A stretch of 64,000 nt of DNA from Forficula auricularia (GCA_024734495.1 JALMQS010000068.1:310001-374000); one strand, 5' to 3'. Shown: positions 48,120 through 57,599, numbered from the stretch's first letter. Numbers and translations are program-made. The notes: generated by a model not told the origin, from the sequence alone.

Positions 48120-48333
48120 GACTTTTATTTCTAAAAGACAGTTTGGCTCTGGCGCCGAAAAGTCTGCGCCTGTCAATTGAGTGTCCTGTCTTCTTCTCTG
48201 GTTCATATGATCAGCCTTAACCCCTTCACCCCATTCCGATAGGGATCAGATCACACTGTCAGTCCATTCTACTTTATCAATTAAGAGATTATACATTGCA
48301 TATTTTATACTCATTAATATATTTTCATAAATT
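48120..48333 (+). promoter_or_regulatory. probable Sfxn2 promoter / 5' UTR
   Basis: GC content rises locally (TGGCTCTGGCGCCGAAAAGT, ACCCCTTCACCCCATTCC) just before the first coding exon. A TCAGTC initiator-like match lies near 48260. No clear TATA box at a defined distance; the start site is not determined. Confidence 0.4.
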
Positions 48334-48485
48334 ATGTCCGATAGAATTGATATTGACAAACCATTATGGGATCAAAATACATTTCTTGGCCGAGTGAAAC
48401 ATTTTGCATGGGTAACCGATCCACGGACTTGTCTAGTGCGTGACAGTGAATTGCTCAAAGCTAAAACCCTCGTGGAAGAATATAG
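48334..48485 (+). CDS. Sfxn2: sideroflexin-2, coding exon 1
   Basis: Sideroflexins are multi-pass proteins of the mitochondrial inner membrane; SFXN1 carries serine, and SFXN2 is linked to iron and heme handling. This exon encodes residues 1-50 plus two bases. It begins MSDRIDIDKPLWDQNTFLGR and reaches HFAWVTDPR, matching the family N-terminus (WDQ-x-TF-x-GR, then TDPR). The ATG at 48334 is the first in frame and fits the family start. Donor TATAG-GTAAC splits an Arg codon in phase 2. Neighbouring DNA is repeat-rich, so this exon stands out clearly. Confidence 0.93.
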
Positions 48486-48535
48486 GTAACACATTTTTAA
48501 TTAAAGCATAATTTAATAAATGATACATGAATAAA

Positions 48536-48835
48536 AACAACGTGGTCCCCAACAACGGATGAATTTTCATTTCACAATGCTTTTTGGCTGATTTATCATC
48601 TTATCTTTTAATAAAATATACTATAATTTGCTTAATTGAAATTAGAAATTCATCCCTTATTTGTGATCATCGTTTTTAATTTTAGTTTTATAATTTGTTT
48701 GTTTTAATCAAGGATACTTGAATAAAATCAAGGTGGTCGCCAACAACGGATAGATTTTCATTTAAGAGTGCTTTTTGGGTTAATAAATTATTTTTTAATG
48801 AAATAAATTATAATTCGCTTAATTAAAATATGGAT
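48536..48835. repeat. diverged direct duplication in Sfxn2 intron 1
   Basis: ACGTGGTCCCCAACAACGGA (48540) and AGGTGGTCGCCAACAACGGA (48730) head two ~150-bp copies with TTTTCATTT and TGCTTTTTGG in order. Confidence 0.65.
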
Positions 48836-49228
48836 TTGTATATGCCATCATTTGAAAACAGCTTCATAATTAGAAAGTCTAACATTAGACAATTTTAATT
48901 AATTTTTTGGTTTCTCCAGGCCTGACTTTACAAAAAACAATTTTTAATAACAACATAATATATTAAGTATTATAATTATATGATTTGTATTATTCATTTG
49001 TCAAATTAGTCATCAGTTTCTTAATTAAAAAATTATTAAAATTTCCTACCATTACCAAAACGATACACCCCGGCGTATCAAAATTAGAAAATTTTAATCA
49101 ATTTTATTTTTACTTTATGCATATCAAAACACGATCTTCATTTTTGAATTTATATTTTTCAGATATACGAGTATACTATACAATTATACCATGTAATTTA
49201 CAGGATTTGGAACTAATAATACTGTATT

Positions 49229-49470
49229 TAAGGTAACGGCAGCAGTAGTTGACCGTGCTCCAGTAGTTGACCATTTCGACATAAATCTTTAATTAATAAG
49301 GATCCAGATTGAAGGATTCCCTTGAAAAAGTCTACGGACAGGTCCTGCTGCCTATAGTGTCCATAGATTTTTTTCAAGGGAATCCTTCCATCTGGATCCT
49401 TATTAATTAAAGTTTTATGTTGAAATGGTCAACTACTGGTGCACAGTCAGCTACTGCTGCCGTTACCTTA
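49229..49470. mobile_element. symmetric foldback MITE
   Basis: TAAGGTAACGGCAGCAGTAG at the left and its complement CTACTGCTGCCGTTACCTTA at the right. ~110-bp arms (AAGGATCCAGATTGAAGGAT / ATCCTTCCATCTGGATCCTT) with a ~25-nt loop. It has no hammerhead-like core, and its symmetry fits a DNA-transposon MITE. Confidence 0.8.
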
Positions 49471-49682
49471 CTAAAACAAAAGCTTGTTTATTTAACATAT
49501 AGGAAAGGAGTTATAATGTTATTATATATGGAAGATTTTACTTATTTTTATTCATATAAACCGTTTTAATTAACTTAATCAACATTATTATTGTTAATCA
49601 GTTCCATTATCAGAATTAGATGTGACAAATCAGAGAAAAAAAGGAACAATTAAACACCGTGTTAAAACATGTCGATCAATTG

Positions 49683-49715
49683 CAACGTTTCGCCAATTTA
49701 TTGTGGCTTCATCAG
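49683..49715 (-). ncRNA. hammerhead-like core (family D, left arm)
   Basis: Minus strand CTGATGAA, GCCA / TGGC stem II, GAAACGTTG, with flanks as in the right arm. Confidence 0.55.
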
Positions 49716-49950
49716 GCTCTTGATCAAATTTATAAAACACTTCGTCATTTCTTTTCTTACTAATAAGAATACATATATATAATATTCAAATCTGAATCAG
49801 TCGAAGGTGTCTACAGTTAGTCTGGTTGAATCCATTGCTACTTTAAATAATCTATGCTGTGTGCTGTATAAAATGTGTTCATATTATATATATATATTCT
49901 AATTAGTAAGAAAAGAAATGACGAAGCGTTTCATAAATTTGATCAAGAGC

Positions 49951-49985
49951 CTGATGAAGCCACAATAAATTGGCGAAACGTTGCA
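49951..49985 (+). ncRNA. hammerhead-like core (family D, right arm)
   Basis: CTGATGAA, GCCA-(8 nt)-TGGC, GAA, palindrome ACGT, U. After the UU, GC pairs with GC just before the core, then a 2x2 internal loop (AA/GA), then TTGATC pairs with GATCAA. A two-part stem I with an internal loop is what natural type-I hammerheads use for tertiary contact. Confidence 0.6.
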
Positions 49986-50087
49986 ATTGATCGCATGTTT
50001 TAACACGGTGTTTAATTGTTCCTTTTTTTCCTCTGATTTGTCACATCTAATTAATCAACATTAATCATACTGTAGACATTCTGTATC

Positions 50088-50122
50088 CTGAAGAAGCTTA
50101 AATAAACAAGCGAAACGTCGTC
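50088..50122 (+). ncRNA. hammerhead-like core (solo)
   Basis: CTGAAGAA, GCTT-AAATAAAC-AAGC, GAA, palindrome ACGT, C (a GUC triplet). Downstream TCTAC can pair with GTAGA upstream. Found 37 bp after family D and not part of its dimer. Confidence 0.55.
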
Positions 50123-50207
50123 TTTCTACTAAATACCGTTTTATGTCTAAATTGTATAATTAACTACAATACTATTTTAAATTAAATATTTTTCTTTTCT
50201 TTTTTAG

Positions 50208-50378
50208 ACTCGGCAAAGAACCCAAGGGAACTACTCAAGAGCAAATTATCTATGCGAAAAAATTATACGAAAGTGCATTCCATCCAGATTCAGGTGAATT
50301 ACAAAATGTCTTTGGAAGAATGTCTTTTCAACTGCCAGGTGGCATGATCATCACAGGAGCAATGTTGCAATGGTATAG
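50208..50378 (+). CDS. Sfxn2: sideroflexin-2, coding exon 2
   Basis: Acceptor TTCTTTTTTAG, donor TATAG-GTAAT; joins exon 1 by completing an Arg codon and leaves phase 2 again. It encodes KLYESAFHPDSGELQNVF followed by GRMSFQLPGGMIITGAMLQW. AFHPD-S/T-GE is the diagnostic sideroflexin motif, and GRMSFQLPGGMIITG is characteristic of SFXN2 rather than SFXN1/3 (which have SAQVPMN). The second half is the first hydrophobic segment. Confidence 0.95.
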
Positions 50379-50423
50379 GTAATACTACTCAAACTCTTTC
50401 TTTATTGAAATTAAAAATACAAT

Positions 50424-50587
50424 AATTAGATGCTGTTTTGAGGTATGTGAAAACCCTTTGAACCAGAGATGTGGTGATCAAATGAAGACTTTCCTTGCCT
50501 TCATTTAAACACCACATCTGGTTCAAAGGGCTTACATACATCAAAACAGCATCTAATTATTATACATAAGCCATCAGCCCCTTCATC
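50424..50587. mobile_element. small foldback element, 15-bp TSD
   Basis: AATTAAAAATACAAT flanks it (50409-50423 and 50588-50602). Inverted arms AATTAGATGCTGTTTTG / CAAAACAGCATCTAATT with inner CCCTTTGAACCAG / CTGGTTCAAAGGG, plus a one-sided right extension ending CAGCCCCTTCATC. It starts 46 bp after the exon 2 donor and has no complete hammerhead-like core. Confidence 0.85.
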
Positions 50588-50602
50588 AATTAAAAATACA
50601 AT

Positions 50603-51400
50603 TTCTATATTTTTATTAAATTGATTTGATAAATCAAAATAGAAGTTTCATCTGAAATAACCTAGATTACACATTCCAAGTTATATAGTGAAGTCATTTC
50701 AATATCATCAACCTTTTAAAATGACTTCACAAGTATTTGAAAAGGACTCCAGAATTAGGTGTTAATAGATATGCATTTTATTGATTGGAGACAAATATTG
50801 GATGTTTGAAGGTTGTATTTCTCAGAAAAGTCCAAGGCGGAGTTGGAGTTTTACACGTCATAGGGATAAATGATTTGGGAAATGTTTTAGAGTCATAATT
50901 CTACAATGAAGTGATAAAAAATTTCATGTCTGCCAGAAAAGTCTAGTCGGCTATTGAAACAATATGCGATGGTGCAATAGAAAAGTACCCTTATCTTCAC
51001 CGACCAGTTTTTTCAGGGAGGGCAAACATGTGAAATATAATAAAAATAAACATATATAAATAAATAATATATATAAATATTCAAAAATTCATAACTCAGT
51101 CAATTTGTGGAATTATTGGGCGAGACAAAAGTGTTTTGTTCAGTTGATTCTCTAGAAACAGGAGATGCCATTATCTCGATTTTGACCAGGGTTATTAGTA
51201 TAAAAATAATAAGTTACGTTAAATAGAATTTTAAAGGAGATTAATATGAGATTTTATTGGATTAAGATTTAGTGTCAATTATAGAAAATTTCAGGAAAGG
51301 AAGGCCCTGGATACGTTCATACTATAATAATAGAATAGCTTAAAATTAAGTAGAGTTTTTGTTATTGTTTCACTGAAATAAAATATTTAAAAATGTTATG
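50603..51400. other. Sfxn2 intron 2, AT-rich, nothing recognised
   Basis: No repeat or coding signal identified. Confidence 0.4.
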
Positions 51401-51407
51401 ATAACCT

Positions 51408-51439
51408 CAATATATTTCGGGTTATTAACCCATCTTCAG
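51408..51439 (-). ncRNA. hammerhead-like core (solo, family C type)
   Basis: Minus strand CTGAAGAT, GGGTT-AAT-AACCC (perfect five pairs), GAA, AU palindrome, U. Relative to 47672 the third pair is G-C instead of A-U, a compensatory change in stem II. Confidence 0.55.
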
Positions 51440-51890
51440 AATTACATAGACTAAATGACAAAAAAAAATAGTTTAATTAAATATAGAAGGATTATTGTCT
51501 AATAAATTTGATTTAAGCTTATTAAAGAATTTTAACAAAGTGAAAAATAAATATTATAAACAATTATTAATTGTCTAGCTATGGTAACTAACCTTTGCAT
51601 GGCCCTGTGCTTAGTGTTAAAATCAGACCTCCCTATTTTTCTAAATAAACATTAATAAACTAATTTATTTTTTTGTAAGAACTTAATTTCATTAGTAATA
51701 GTATTTAGCTGTCAGCATTTTTTTTTCCATTTTTACTATGCTTTTATTCATTTCGAGAACTTTAAGGCTCCCTTATCGGATGGGCTCTGTGCGGATTCAC
51801 CTGCTGCACCTGTCTAGTTACTGGATTGGCTATGGCTTGCCTAATTATCATTAGAATATTCAAATAATAACGAATTTTATTAAACGTTCA

Positions 51891-52086
51891 ATGGCTACAT
51901 GAGCTAATTTGGGGTTCCAAGACAGAGGTGCCCCTCTTGATATAGCAACTTACTTTTTTTCATGATCATACTTTGTTTATCCTATTAATAATCACAGTGA
52001 TGGTAGGATACTTGCTGGGAACCCTTTATTTTAATCGGTTTATCAATCGTTTTTTACTGGAGGGTCAAACGATTGAGGTTATTTGA
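51891..52086 (+). pseudogene. NUMT: 5' end of mitochondrial COX2
   Basis: Starts ATG-GCT-ACA-TGA-GCT. Read with the invertebrate mitochondrial code this is MATWANLGFQD. After a frameshift near 51938 it continues [16 protein letters not shown], then [20 protein letters not shown] and QTIEVIW, where Trp is TGA at 52084-52086. This is the COX2 N-terminus through its first transmembrane segment. TGA codons and the frameshift show a nuclear pseudogene copy. Confidence 0.88.
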
Positions 52087-52494
52087 ACTTAATTCTTGTT
52101 TTTAAAAACATTTTGTTCACATCCATACGAATCTTATATTATAATTAAATGTTTTTCTTCTTCTTCAAGAACCAAACTCGATTCCGAGCTTCGGCGATTA
52201 CTATGGTGTATCCACAGGGGTAGTTTATCATTGCCTTCCCCTATAATCACTGGTTTGTCCACCTCAGGTCAAGATATTTGCTATCAGTCTAGATTTAAAT
52301 TATCTAAACGTCGCAATTCTCATCTCAAGCTGATCCCCAGCCTAGTTTAAACAGAAATGAACAAACCTGTTCTAGAAAACATAACCTTTTAGTTTCTAGA
52401 AGATTTAGCTATTCTAGATCCTTTTATCCCTGTTTAGATCTACCTTTTCAATTCCACTTAGCACGCAATAAGGCTGGAATTGAGCACAATAATA
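52087..52494. other. unidentified, coding-like stretch
   Basis: Less AT-rich than its surroundings; an 84-codon + ORF (52096-52350) has no recognised relative. It directly follows the COX2 fragment, but I could not match it to COX2 or another mitochondrial gene. Confidence 0.3.
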
Positions 52495-53845
52495 TACCGG
52501 GTGAGTTTTTTTATCTTGAGACAGTCTTATAACTCAAAAACAGTTCATTATATGAAAAAAAGTTTCAAATAAAAGTTTATTTATATCGAGGGAAACTATA
52601 CTACGCTATTGTTTGTCGACCTAGAACAGGCTTTCAAGGGTATTTCAAGGTCAAGTTCTGTTTTTTAAATGGAAATCTATATATTTCTTTAAAGATACTT
52701 AATTTTCAAAAAAAACTGAACAACTTTCATAAGAACTATTTTTTATCCGACATCAAATAAACAAAATATTAAATCAATTAGATCTCAAAAAAAAATTTCT
52801 AATAATTATTTTTAACAATTATTGAAAAATAATGATAAAATATTTAATTATTAAATAAATAATTATTAAATTGAAAAACACAACAATGAAAATAAGTGTT
52901 TATAATGATCTAAAAACTTCATTATACACAGATTTAAGATAACTTATGAGGAGAATTTTCTAGGTTAGGTTTCACAAAAAGAAAATTCTCCTCATAAGGT
53001 TATTTATAATGTTTCACCTAGAACCGACACCTAAATCCTTACAGATTTAAGAGATTATTTTCTACTTAATAGAACTACTTAAAATTCTATAGTTTAAAAA
53101 AGTTTATTTCTCATGTCAATCCAGTAGATAGTTATATTGTATTACCATAATAAAAATGGAGCATTTTTTGTTGAAGACAGAATTGAAATGGTCTTAATTT
53201 ATGCGGTGAATGTGGAAGAAGTGTTATGGGGCTGCCATTGAAATGGAGGTCGAGCGTTTTCCTGATAGGAATGCACCCTCAAGAGCTTCATTTTATCGTG
53301 TTGTAAATCTGTTAAAAAAACAGGAGGTGTAAAGGCTACGAAGAAACTACAACAGGCCAAAATAACGAAATTGGAACTGGAATTCATCCAAAAGACTTGC
53401 GATACACTCTGGAATATCACAGAAAAGTGTCGAAAAATTATTAAATTATTAATTATTATTAAATTATTTATTTAATAATTAAATATTTGATCATTATTAT
53501 TTGATAATTAAGTTGAATGATTGTTAAAAATAATTATTATATTTTTTTTTTTGAGATCTAATTGATTTAAATTTTTTATTATTTGATGTATAAAAAAATA
53601 GTTCTTATGAAAGTTGTTCAGTTTTTTTTTTGAAGATTAAGAATATGTACCGAAACATATACGTTTCCATTTAAAAAACAGAACTTGACCTCGAAATACC
53701 CTTGAAAGCTTGTTCTAGGTTGACAAACAATAGCGTAGTTTAGTTTCCCCCTCGGTATAAATAAACTTTTATTTGAAACTTTTTTTCATATAATGCACTG
53801 TTTTTGAGTTATTAGACTGTCTCAAGATAAAAAACTCACCCGGTA
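52495..53845 (+). mobile_element. DNA transposon remnant with ~380-bp TIRs
   Basis: Ends TACCGGGTGAGTTTTTTATC and its inverse ..AAAAACTCACCCGGTA, with TA at both borders (TA target as in Tc1/mariner). Long arms pair over 52497-52875 and 53455-53843 (for example TTGACCTCGAAATACCCTTG mirrored by CAAGGGTATTTCAAGGTCAA). The centre keeps a helix-turn-helix piece (next entry). The transposase core is gone. Confidence 0.8.
53170..53345 (+). pseudogene. DUF4817-like helix-turn-helix fragment
   Basis: Frames combined read DRIEMVLIY, GECGRSVMG, AAIEMEVERFPDRNAPS, RASFYRVVNLLKKTGGV. The order (E-x-V-x-M ... GN/RS-x-x-A-A ... FP-x-R-x-x-PS ... F-x-R-V-x-x-L-x-x-TG-x-V) is that of the DUF4817 HTH domain found at the N-terminus of many arthropod transposon proteins. 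Two frameshifts break it. Confidence 0.65.
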
Positions 53846-53961
53846 TAACTAACTACGGTGCATATTGCTTAAGTTTTCGCTGTTGGGACACCCTTTACAA
53901 ATAAATATTACAAATATGCTTCCTATATAAAAGTTTCTAATGTTTGATTTGTCTATTTTAG

Positions 53962-54160
53962 AACTGCTCCAGCTGTGATCTTTTGGCAATGGGTGAATCA
54001 ATCGTTTAACGCTCTAGTCAATTACACAAACAGAAATGCCAATTCGCCTACGACAACCACTCAACTTGGCGTCGCCTATGTTTCTGCAACAACTAGCGCT
54101 TTAGTCACCGCCCTGGGAAGCAAGGCTTTTCTGGCCAAACGTGCTAGTCCTTTTTTCTTG
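53962..54160 (+). CDS. Sfxn2: sideroflexin-2, coding exon 3
   Basis: Acceptor CTATTTTAG, donor TTCTTG-GTAATT; leaves phase 0. It encodes [20 protein letters not shown], then [20 protein letters not shown] and [20 protein letters not shown]-x-NQSFNA-x-VNYTNRN is the most conserved stretch of the sideroflexin family and includes a transmembrane region. Reading through the donor meets a stop at 54239-54241, confirming the need for splicing. Confidence 0.95.
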
Positions 54161-54393
54161 GTAATTTGCTATTCAGCATACTTTAAATTTAAAGAAATCA
54201 CAAGTGATTGTCCTCTACTAAATCCGAGCTGTCATGGATAATTTCTATTATATATTAGAAGGGTAGTATTCATCCCCTTGGGAATAGAATACAAGCTCCA
54301 AAAAAGGACATATGTATCTCGCCAAATATTTCTAAATTATCCAAGACAAGTAGATGACAATCTCTTGTGATTTCTTTAGAAATCTTTAAATAA

Positions 54394-54833
54394 TTAATGT
54401 AAAGATTTAACTATCTTTTTTGAGTTTCTTTTTTTGAAGAAAGATGGAATTTTTTCTAATTAGTAGAGATTGTGGTTTTGGTGCAAGGTGAAACATCTTT
54501 ATGGAATTTTTTCAAAAATCAACCCATGTTAGATAAATAACCATTAAAAAATTAAGAAGTGAATTTAATTTTATTTAGGAAACAAATCAAAGATTTTAGT
54601 AGATATATTTTTACATTGCATATCAGAGGGCTTCGTCCCCTCGGGAATCAAACCCAAGCGCTAACTAGCCTGCCGAACATTTAGGTCTTAAGGGTTTTAA
54701 GGTTTTGGCTAACGAGCCGTTAGTTAGCGCTTGGGTTCGATTCCCGAGGGGACGAAGCCCTCTGATATGCAATGTAAAAATATTTCTACTAAAATCTTTG
54801 ATTCGTTCTTAAATAAAATTAAATTCACTTCTT
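54394..54833. mobile_element. foldback element with SINE-like arms, 13-bp TSD
   Basis: AATCTTTAAATAA flanks it (54381-54393 and 54834-54846). A ~160-bp left extension contains AGTAGAGATTGTGGTTTTGG and CAAGGTGAAACATC. The arms carry a tRNA B-box-like GGGTTCGATTCCCGAGGGGA (54733 on + and its mirror near 54640). The arms meet near 54670-54720. Confidence 0.8.
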
Positions 54834-54846
54834 AATCTTTAAATAA

Positions 54847-55610
54847 ATTTAAGCAGAGATCGGGAGGTTAGCCGATCATATCGGGTCGATATGAGTAATT
54901 TTTCGAGAACAAGTGATCTTTCCACGAAAAAATAAATTCACTGGGTCGGCAATTAAGATTTTTCAGGGCCGGCTAAATCTGCAGCCCGCTATAGAATATA
55001 AATCTAAAATAAGGCTTTGGAATGTTCCAAATCCAGCCGAATTTCATATTCTACTTCATATACGACTTTCAGAGCTCTCAGGACTTGAAATAAGGATCCC
55101 AAGAACTAATATTTCTTTGCTTCTTTTAATCTTTCTTGATTATTCTTGCTCCTTCAATTTTCAATTTTTATATAATCTTTCTCTACCAGTTCATAACATT
55201 TAGTGATTAAAGTGTTGTACAATAATCCAAGATCCTCTGAGTATGCATTATATAAATAAGAAATAAAAAGATAAAATCAAATAAAACTAAATAAAAAATA
55301 AATCAAAATGCCTATTTAAGAATTTGTTGAGAGAATTCAATATATGGGAGGAATTAGTCTATCTGAAAAGTGGAGAAAAATTATTTTCTCTCTGTCTGGA
55401 TTTCAATGTCCACGATAACACTTACAACAGAGGGTCGTTGAAAGTTTATTCTTCAGCATAAATTTCTATATGTATTTCCAAAATAAACAACTGATTATAT
55501 TTTGCGCATATTATCTTTAGGTTAAAATAAATGTATAAATTTATGAAAAAAAAATTGAATCGGTATAAATAGAGAAGGATTGTAGTTGATTATATGAAAT
55601 TTAGCACGAA
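54847..55610. other. Sfxn2 intron 3, nothing recognised
   Basis: A 96-codon + ORF (54913-55203) has no recognised relative. No repeats identified. Confidence 0.35.
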
Positions 55611-55689
55611 AGTTTATATTAAAATTGTAAAGTTGTTATAGGGAAATAAGAACTATATCTTTTATGCAGCTAATTTATATTTTATTGCT

Positions 55690-55721
55690 AATGTTTCGTC
55701 AACTTTGTTGGACTTCTTCAG
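55690..55721 (-). ncRNA. hammerhead-like core (family E, left arm)
   Basis: Minus strand CTGAAGAA, GTC(C)AAC-AAA-GTTGAC (six pairs and a bulged C), GAAACATTAGC. Compared with the right arm, the third stem II pair is C-G. Confidence 0.5.
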
Positions 55722-55882
55722 GAGCTCAAATAGTTAACTTCCCTGCATATTTGTTATTTTTATAATTATTCATTCTTAGTAAACATATCTAGGGAAGTCA
55801 TCAATATCAATCAGATTGAAAATTTTTTCTTTTTTAAAACTTAAAAATATATTTTTTTGTTCTTTTCTATATTTTATTTATA

Positions 55883-56330
55883 AAAAAATAATTTTTATAA
55901 AAAATAAAATAAAACCGACTTCAAAAAAATTAAATGCAACAAATAAAATAATAAAAACTCAAAAATAAAATAAAATGCACTAAAACGTATAAAATAAATA
56001 TCTATTTTAGTTACAACTCAACGACGAAATATTAACATGAAATCACTTTTTGAAGTCGGTGCCAAACATATACATTTTATGAATCAAATGCGTCGGATTT
56101 TACTTAGTACGGTTGGCGGGTAAGCTCGCTTATATAGTTTGTTTAGCACCGACTTCAAAAAGTGATTTCATATTAATATTTCATCGTTTAGTTGTAACTA
56201 AATTGGATAATTATTTTATACCTTTTAGTGTATTTTATTTTATTTTTTAGTTCTTATTATTTTAATTGTTGCATTTAATTTTTTTGAAGTCGGTTTTTTT
56301 TATTTTTTTATAAAAATTATTTTTATTTTT
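55883..56330. repeat. nested palindrome ending AAACCGACTTCAAAAAAATT
   Basis: Arms 55905-56065 and 56140-56300 pair (AACCGACTTCAAAAAAATTAA / TTAATTTTTTTGAAGTCGG type; TGAAATCACTTTTTGAAGTC mirrored). Loop of ~75 nt. A related TTTTTTTGATGTCGGTT lies at 56860. Confidence 0.75.
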
Positions 56331-56569
56331 CTCTTTTTAGTGATGTTATTAATACTGACTTAATATAATACCTTGCATGCATCTCGTAAGAGAAAGCGAT
56401 CGGGCGAATGAACCAGAAAATGATAATAAAATTCAATTCATAAATATATAAATTCTCTAGAAACGTTTGCTGGTTTTAAATGAACGTTTTAAGATTGATT
56501 TTTTTATTAAAGATTTTATTTATTATAATTTCGATTATTTGCTTAATAAGAATTGGAAATTTACGTTAA

Positions 56570-56880
56570 TTCGTCATTGATCATATCATCAGAACTTGGC
56601 CAAATTAATATGGGACCACCCTAAAGTACCCACTTTCCAATATAAAAATAATCATCCAAATCGGCTCATAAACAAAGAAGTTATGCCTGAACAAACAGCA
56701 AAAAAGGTCCAATACCAATGAAAAAAAAAAACGGGACCAATCGGAAACTAGACTGAACCCATGCAAAAAACATCATCAAAATCGGTTCACATTCGGCGAA
56801 GATATCAGGTAACATAGAGACAAAAAAAAAAAAAATTCAGTCGAATTGAGAACCTCCTCTTTTTTTGATGTCGGTTAAAA
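56570..56880. repeat. retroelement-like 3' region
   Basis: Contains ATCATCAAAATCGGTTCACA and GGCGAAGATATCAGGTAACA, typical of 3' regions of insect RTE-type elements, followed by an A-run and GAATTGAGAACCTCC. Family assignment uncertain. Confidence 0.4.
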
Positions 56881-57052
56881 AAATAAAATAAGATAAATGT
56901 ATATATAGAAAAGAACAAAGAAAGATAATTTTTAAGTTTTAAAAAAGAAAATTTTTTAATCTGATTGATATTGATGACTTGCCTTGATATGTTTACTTAA
57001 AAAGAATAATTATAAAAATGACAAATATGCAGGGAAGTTAACTATTTGAGCC

Positions 57053-57083
57053 CTGAAGAAGTCAACAAAGTTAACGAAACGTT
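57053..57083 (+). ncRNA. hammerhead-like core (family E, right arm)
   Basis: CTGAAGAA, GTCAAC-AAA-GTTAAC (one C-A mismatch), GAA, palindrome ACGT, U. Downstream GGC pairs with GCC immediately upstream, then an internal loop (AATA/GA), then AAATA pairs with TATTT: again a split stem I. Confidence 0.55.
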
Positions 57084-57334
57084 GGCAATAAAATATAAAT
57101 TATCTGCATAAAAGATATAGTCCTTATTTCCCTATAATAACTTTAATAATTTAATCGATGGACATAAATAATCAAAATTGTATTTGCGTCAAGTTTCAAC
57201 TTTTTACTAAAACTGTTCGTTGGCCAACAAATTGCTAAACTAAATCAGTAAGACAAACCTTGAGGTCTTGTCTTAATGACATTTTTTTTATATTAAAGCT
57301 AAAATTAAAGAATTAAGAAAATATTTCCTTACAT

Positions 57335-57583
57335 CAGCCGGGCCATGAACCCGGGATATATTAGGAGCGATGCTTTTTTATAAAAGCGAGTCTTTTATCA
57401 CAAAGAGAAACAGAGGTTGTCCTCTGCTTGATGCAAATAAACATACACACATATATATCGAAATGATATATATATACAGATATATAGTTTCTCTTTGTGA
57501 ATCAACAACTCTGCTACTCTCGGCAAAACAAAAACTTTTCAATTGAGTCTTTTATCCATTAAGTTACTGACTCAAAGCTCCCG
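57335..57583 (-). mobile_element. tRNA-like SINE head, interrupted
   Basis: Minus strand CCGGGAGCTTTGAGTCAGTA ... to ATCCCGGGTTCATGGCCCGG, related to the head at 36462-36555. It is split by the 145-bp element at 57400-57544. Confidence 0.65.
57400..57544. mobile_element. foldback family A element, 12-bp TSD
   Basis: GAGTCTTTTATC flanks it on both sides (57388-57399 and 57545-57556) inside the SINE head. Left end ACAAAGAGAAACAGAGGTTG, short palindromic middle, mirror GTTTCTCTTTGTG, then the one-sided terminal module CTCTGCTACTCTCGGCAAAA and AAACTTTTCAATT. The part that holds the hammerhead-like core in other copies is absent. Confidence 0.88.
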
Positions 57584-57599
57584 GCTGATTCTTTTGTCT

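Larger units (their letters stand above)
49587..50050. mobile_element. foldback family D element, 12-13 bp TSD
   Basis: TTAATCAACATT flanks it (49575-49586 and 50051-50062). A ~30-bp left extension (ATTATTGTTAATCAGTTCC) precedes inverted arms TTAGATGTGACAAATCAG / CTGATTTGTCACATCTAA. Each arm has a hammerhead-like core; the centre is ~100 nt of unpaired sequence. Confidence 0.85.
55625..57145. mobile_element. foldback family E element with large nested insert
   Basis: Outer arms 55625-55880 and 56900-57145 are inverted (GTTATAGGGAAATAAG / CTTATTTCCCTATAATAAC; TATGCAGGGAAGTTAACTA). Each has a hammerhead-like core. The ~1 kb between them is filled by other repeats (next entries). No certain TSD. 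Confidence 0.75.

Noticed and set aside
49229..49470. Hammerhead-bearing retroposon
   Set aside because: The palindrome is symmetric, with no CTGAWGA/GAAAC core and no 11-15 bp TSD; it fits a DNA-type MITE better.
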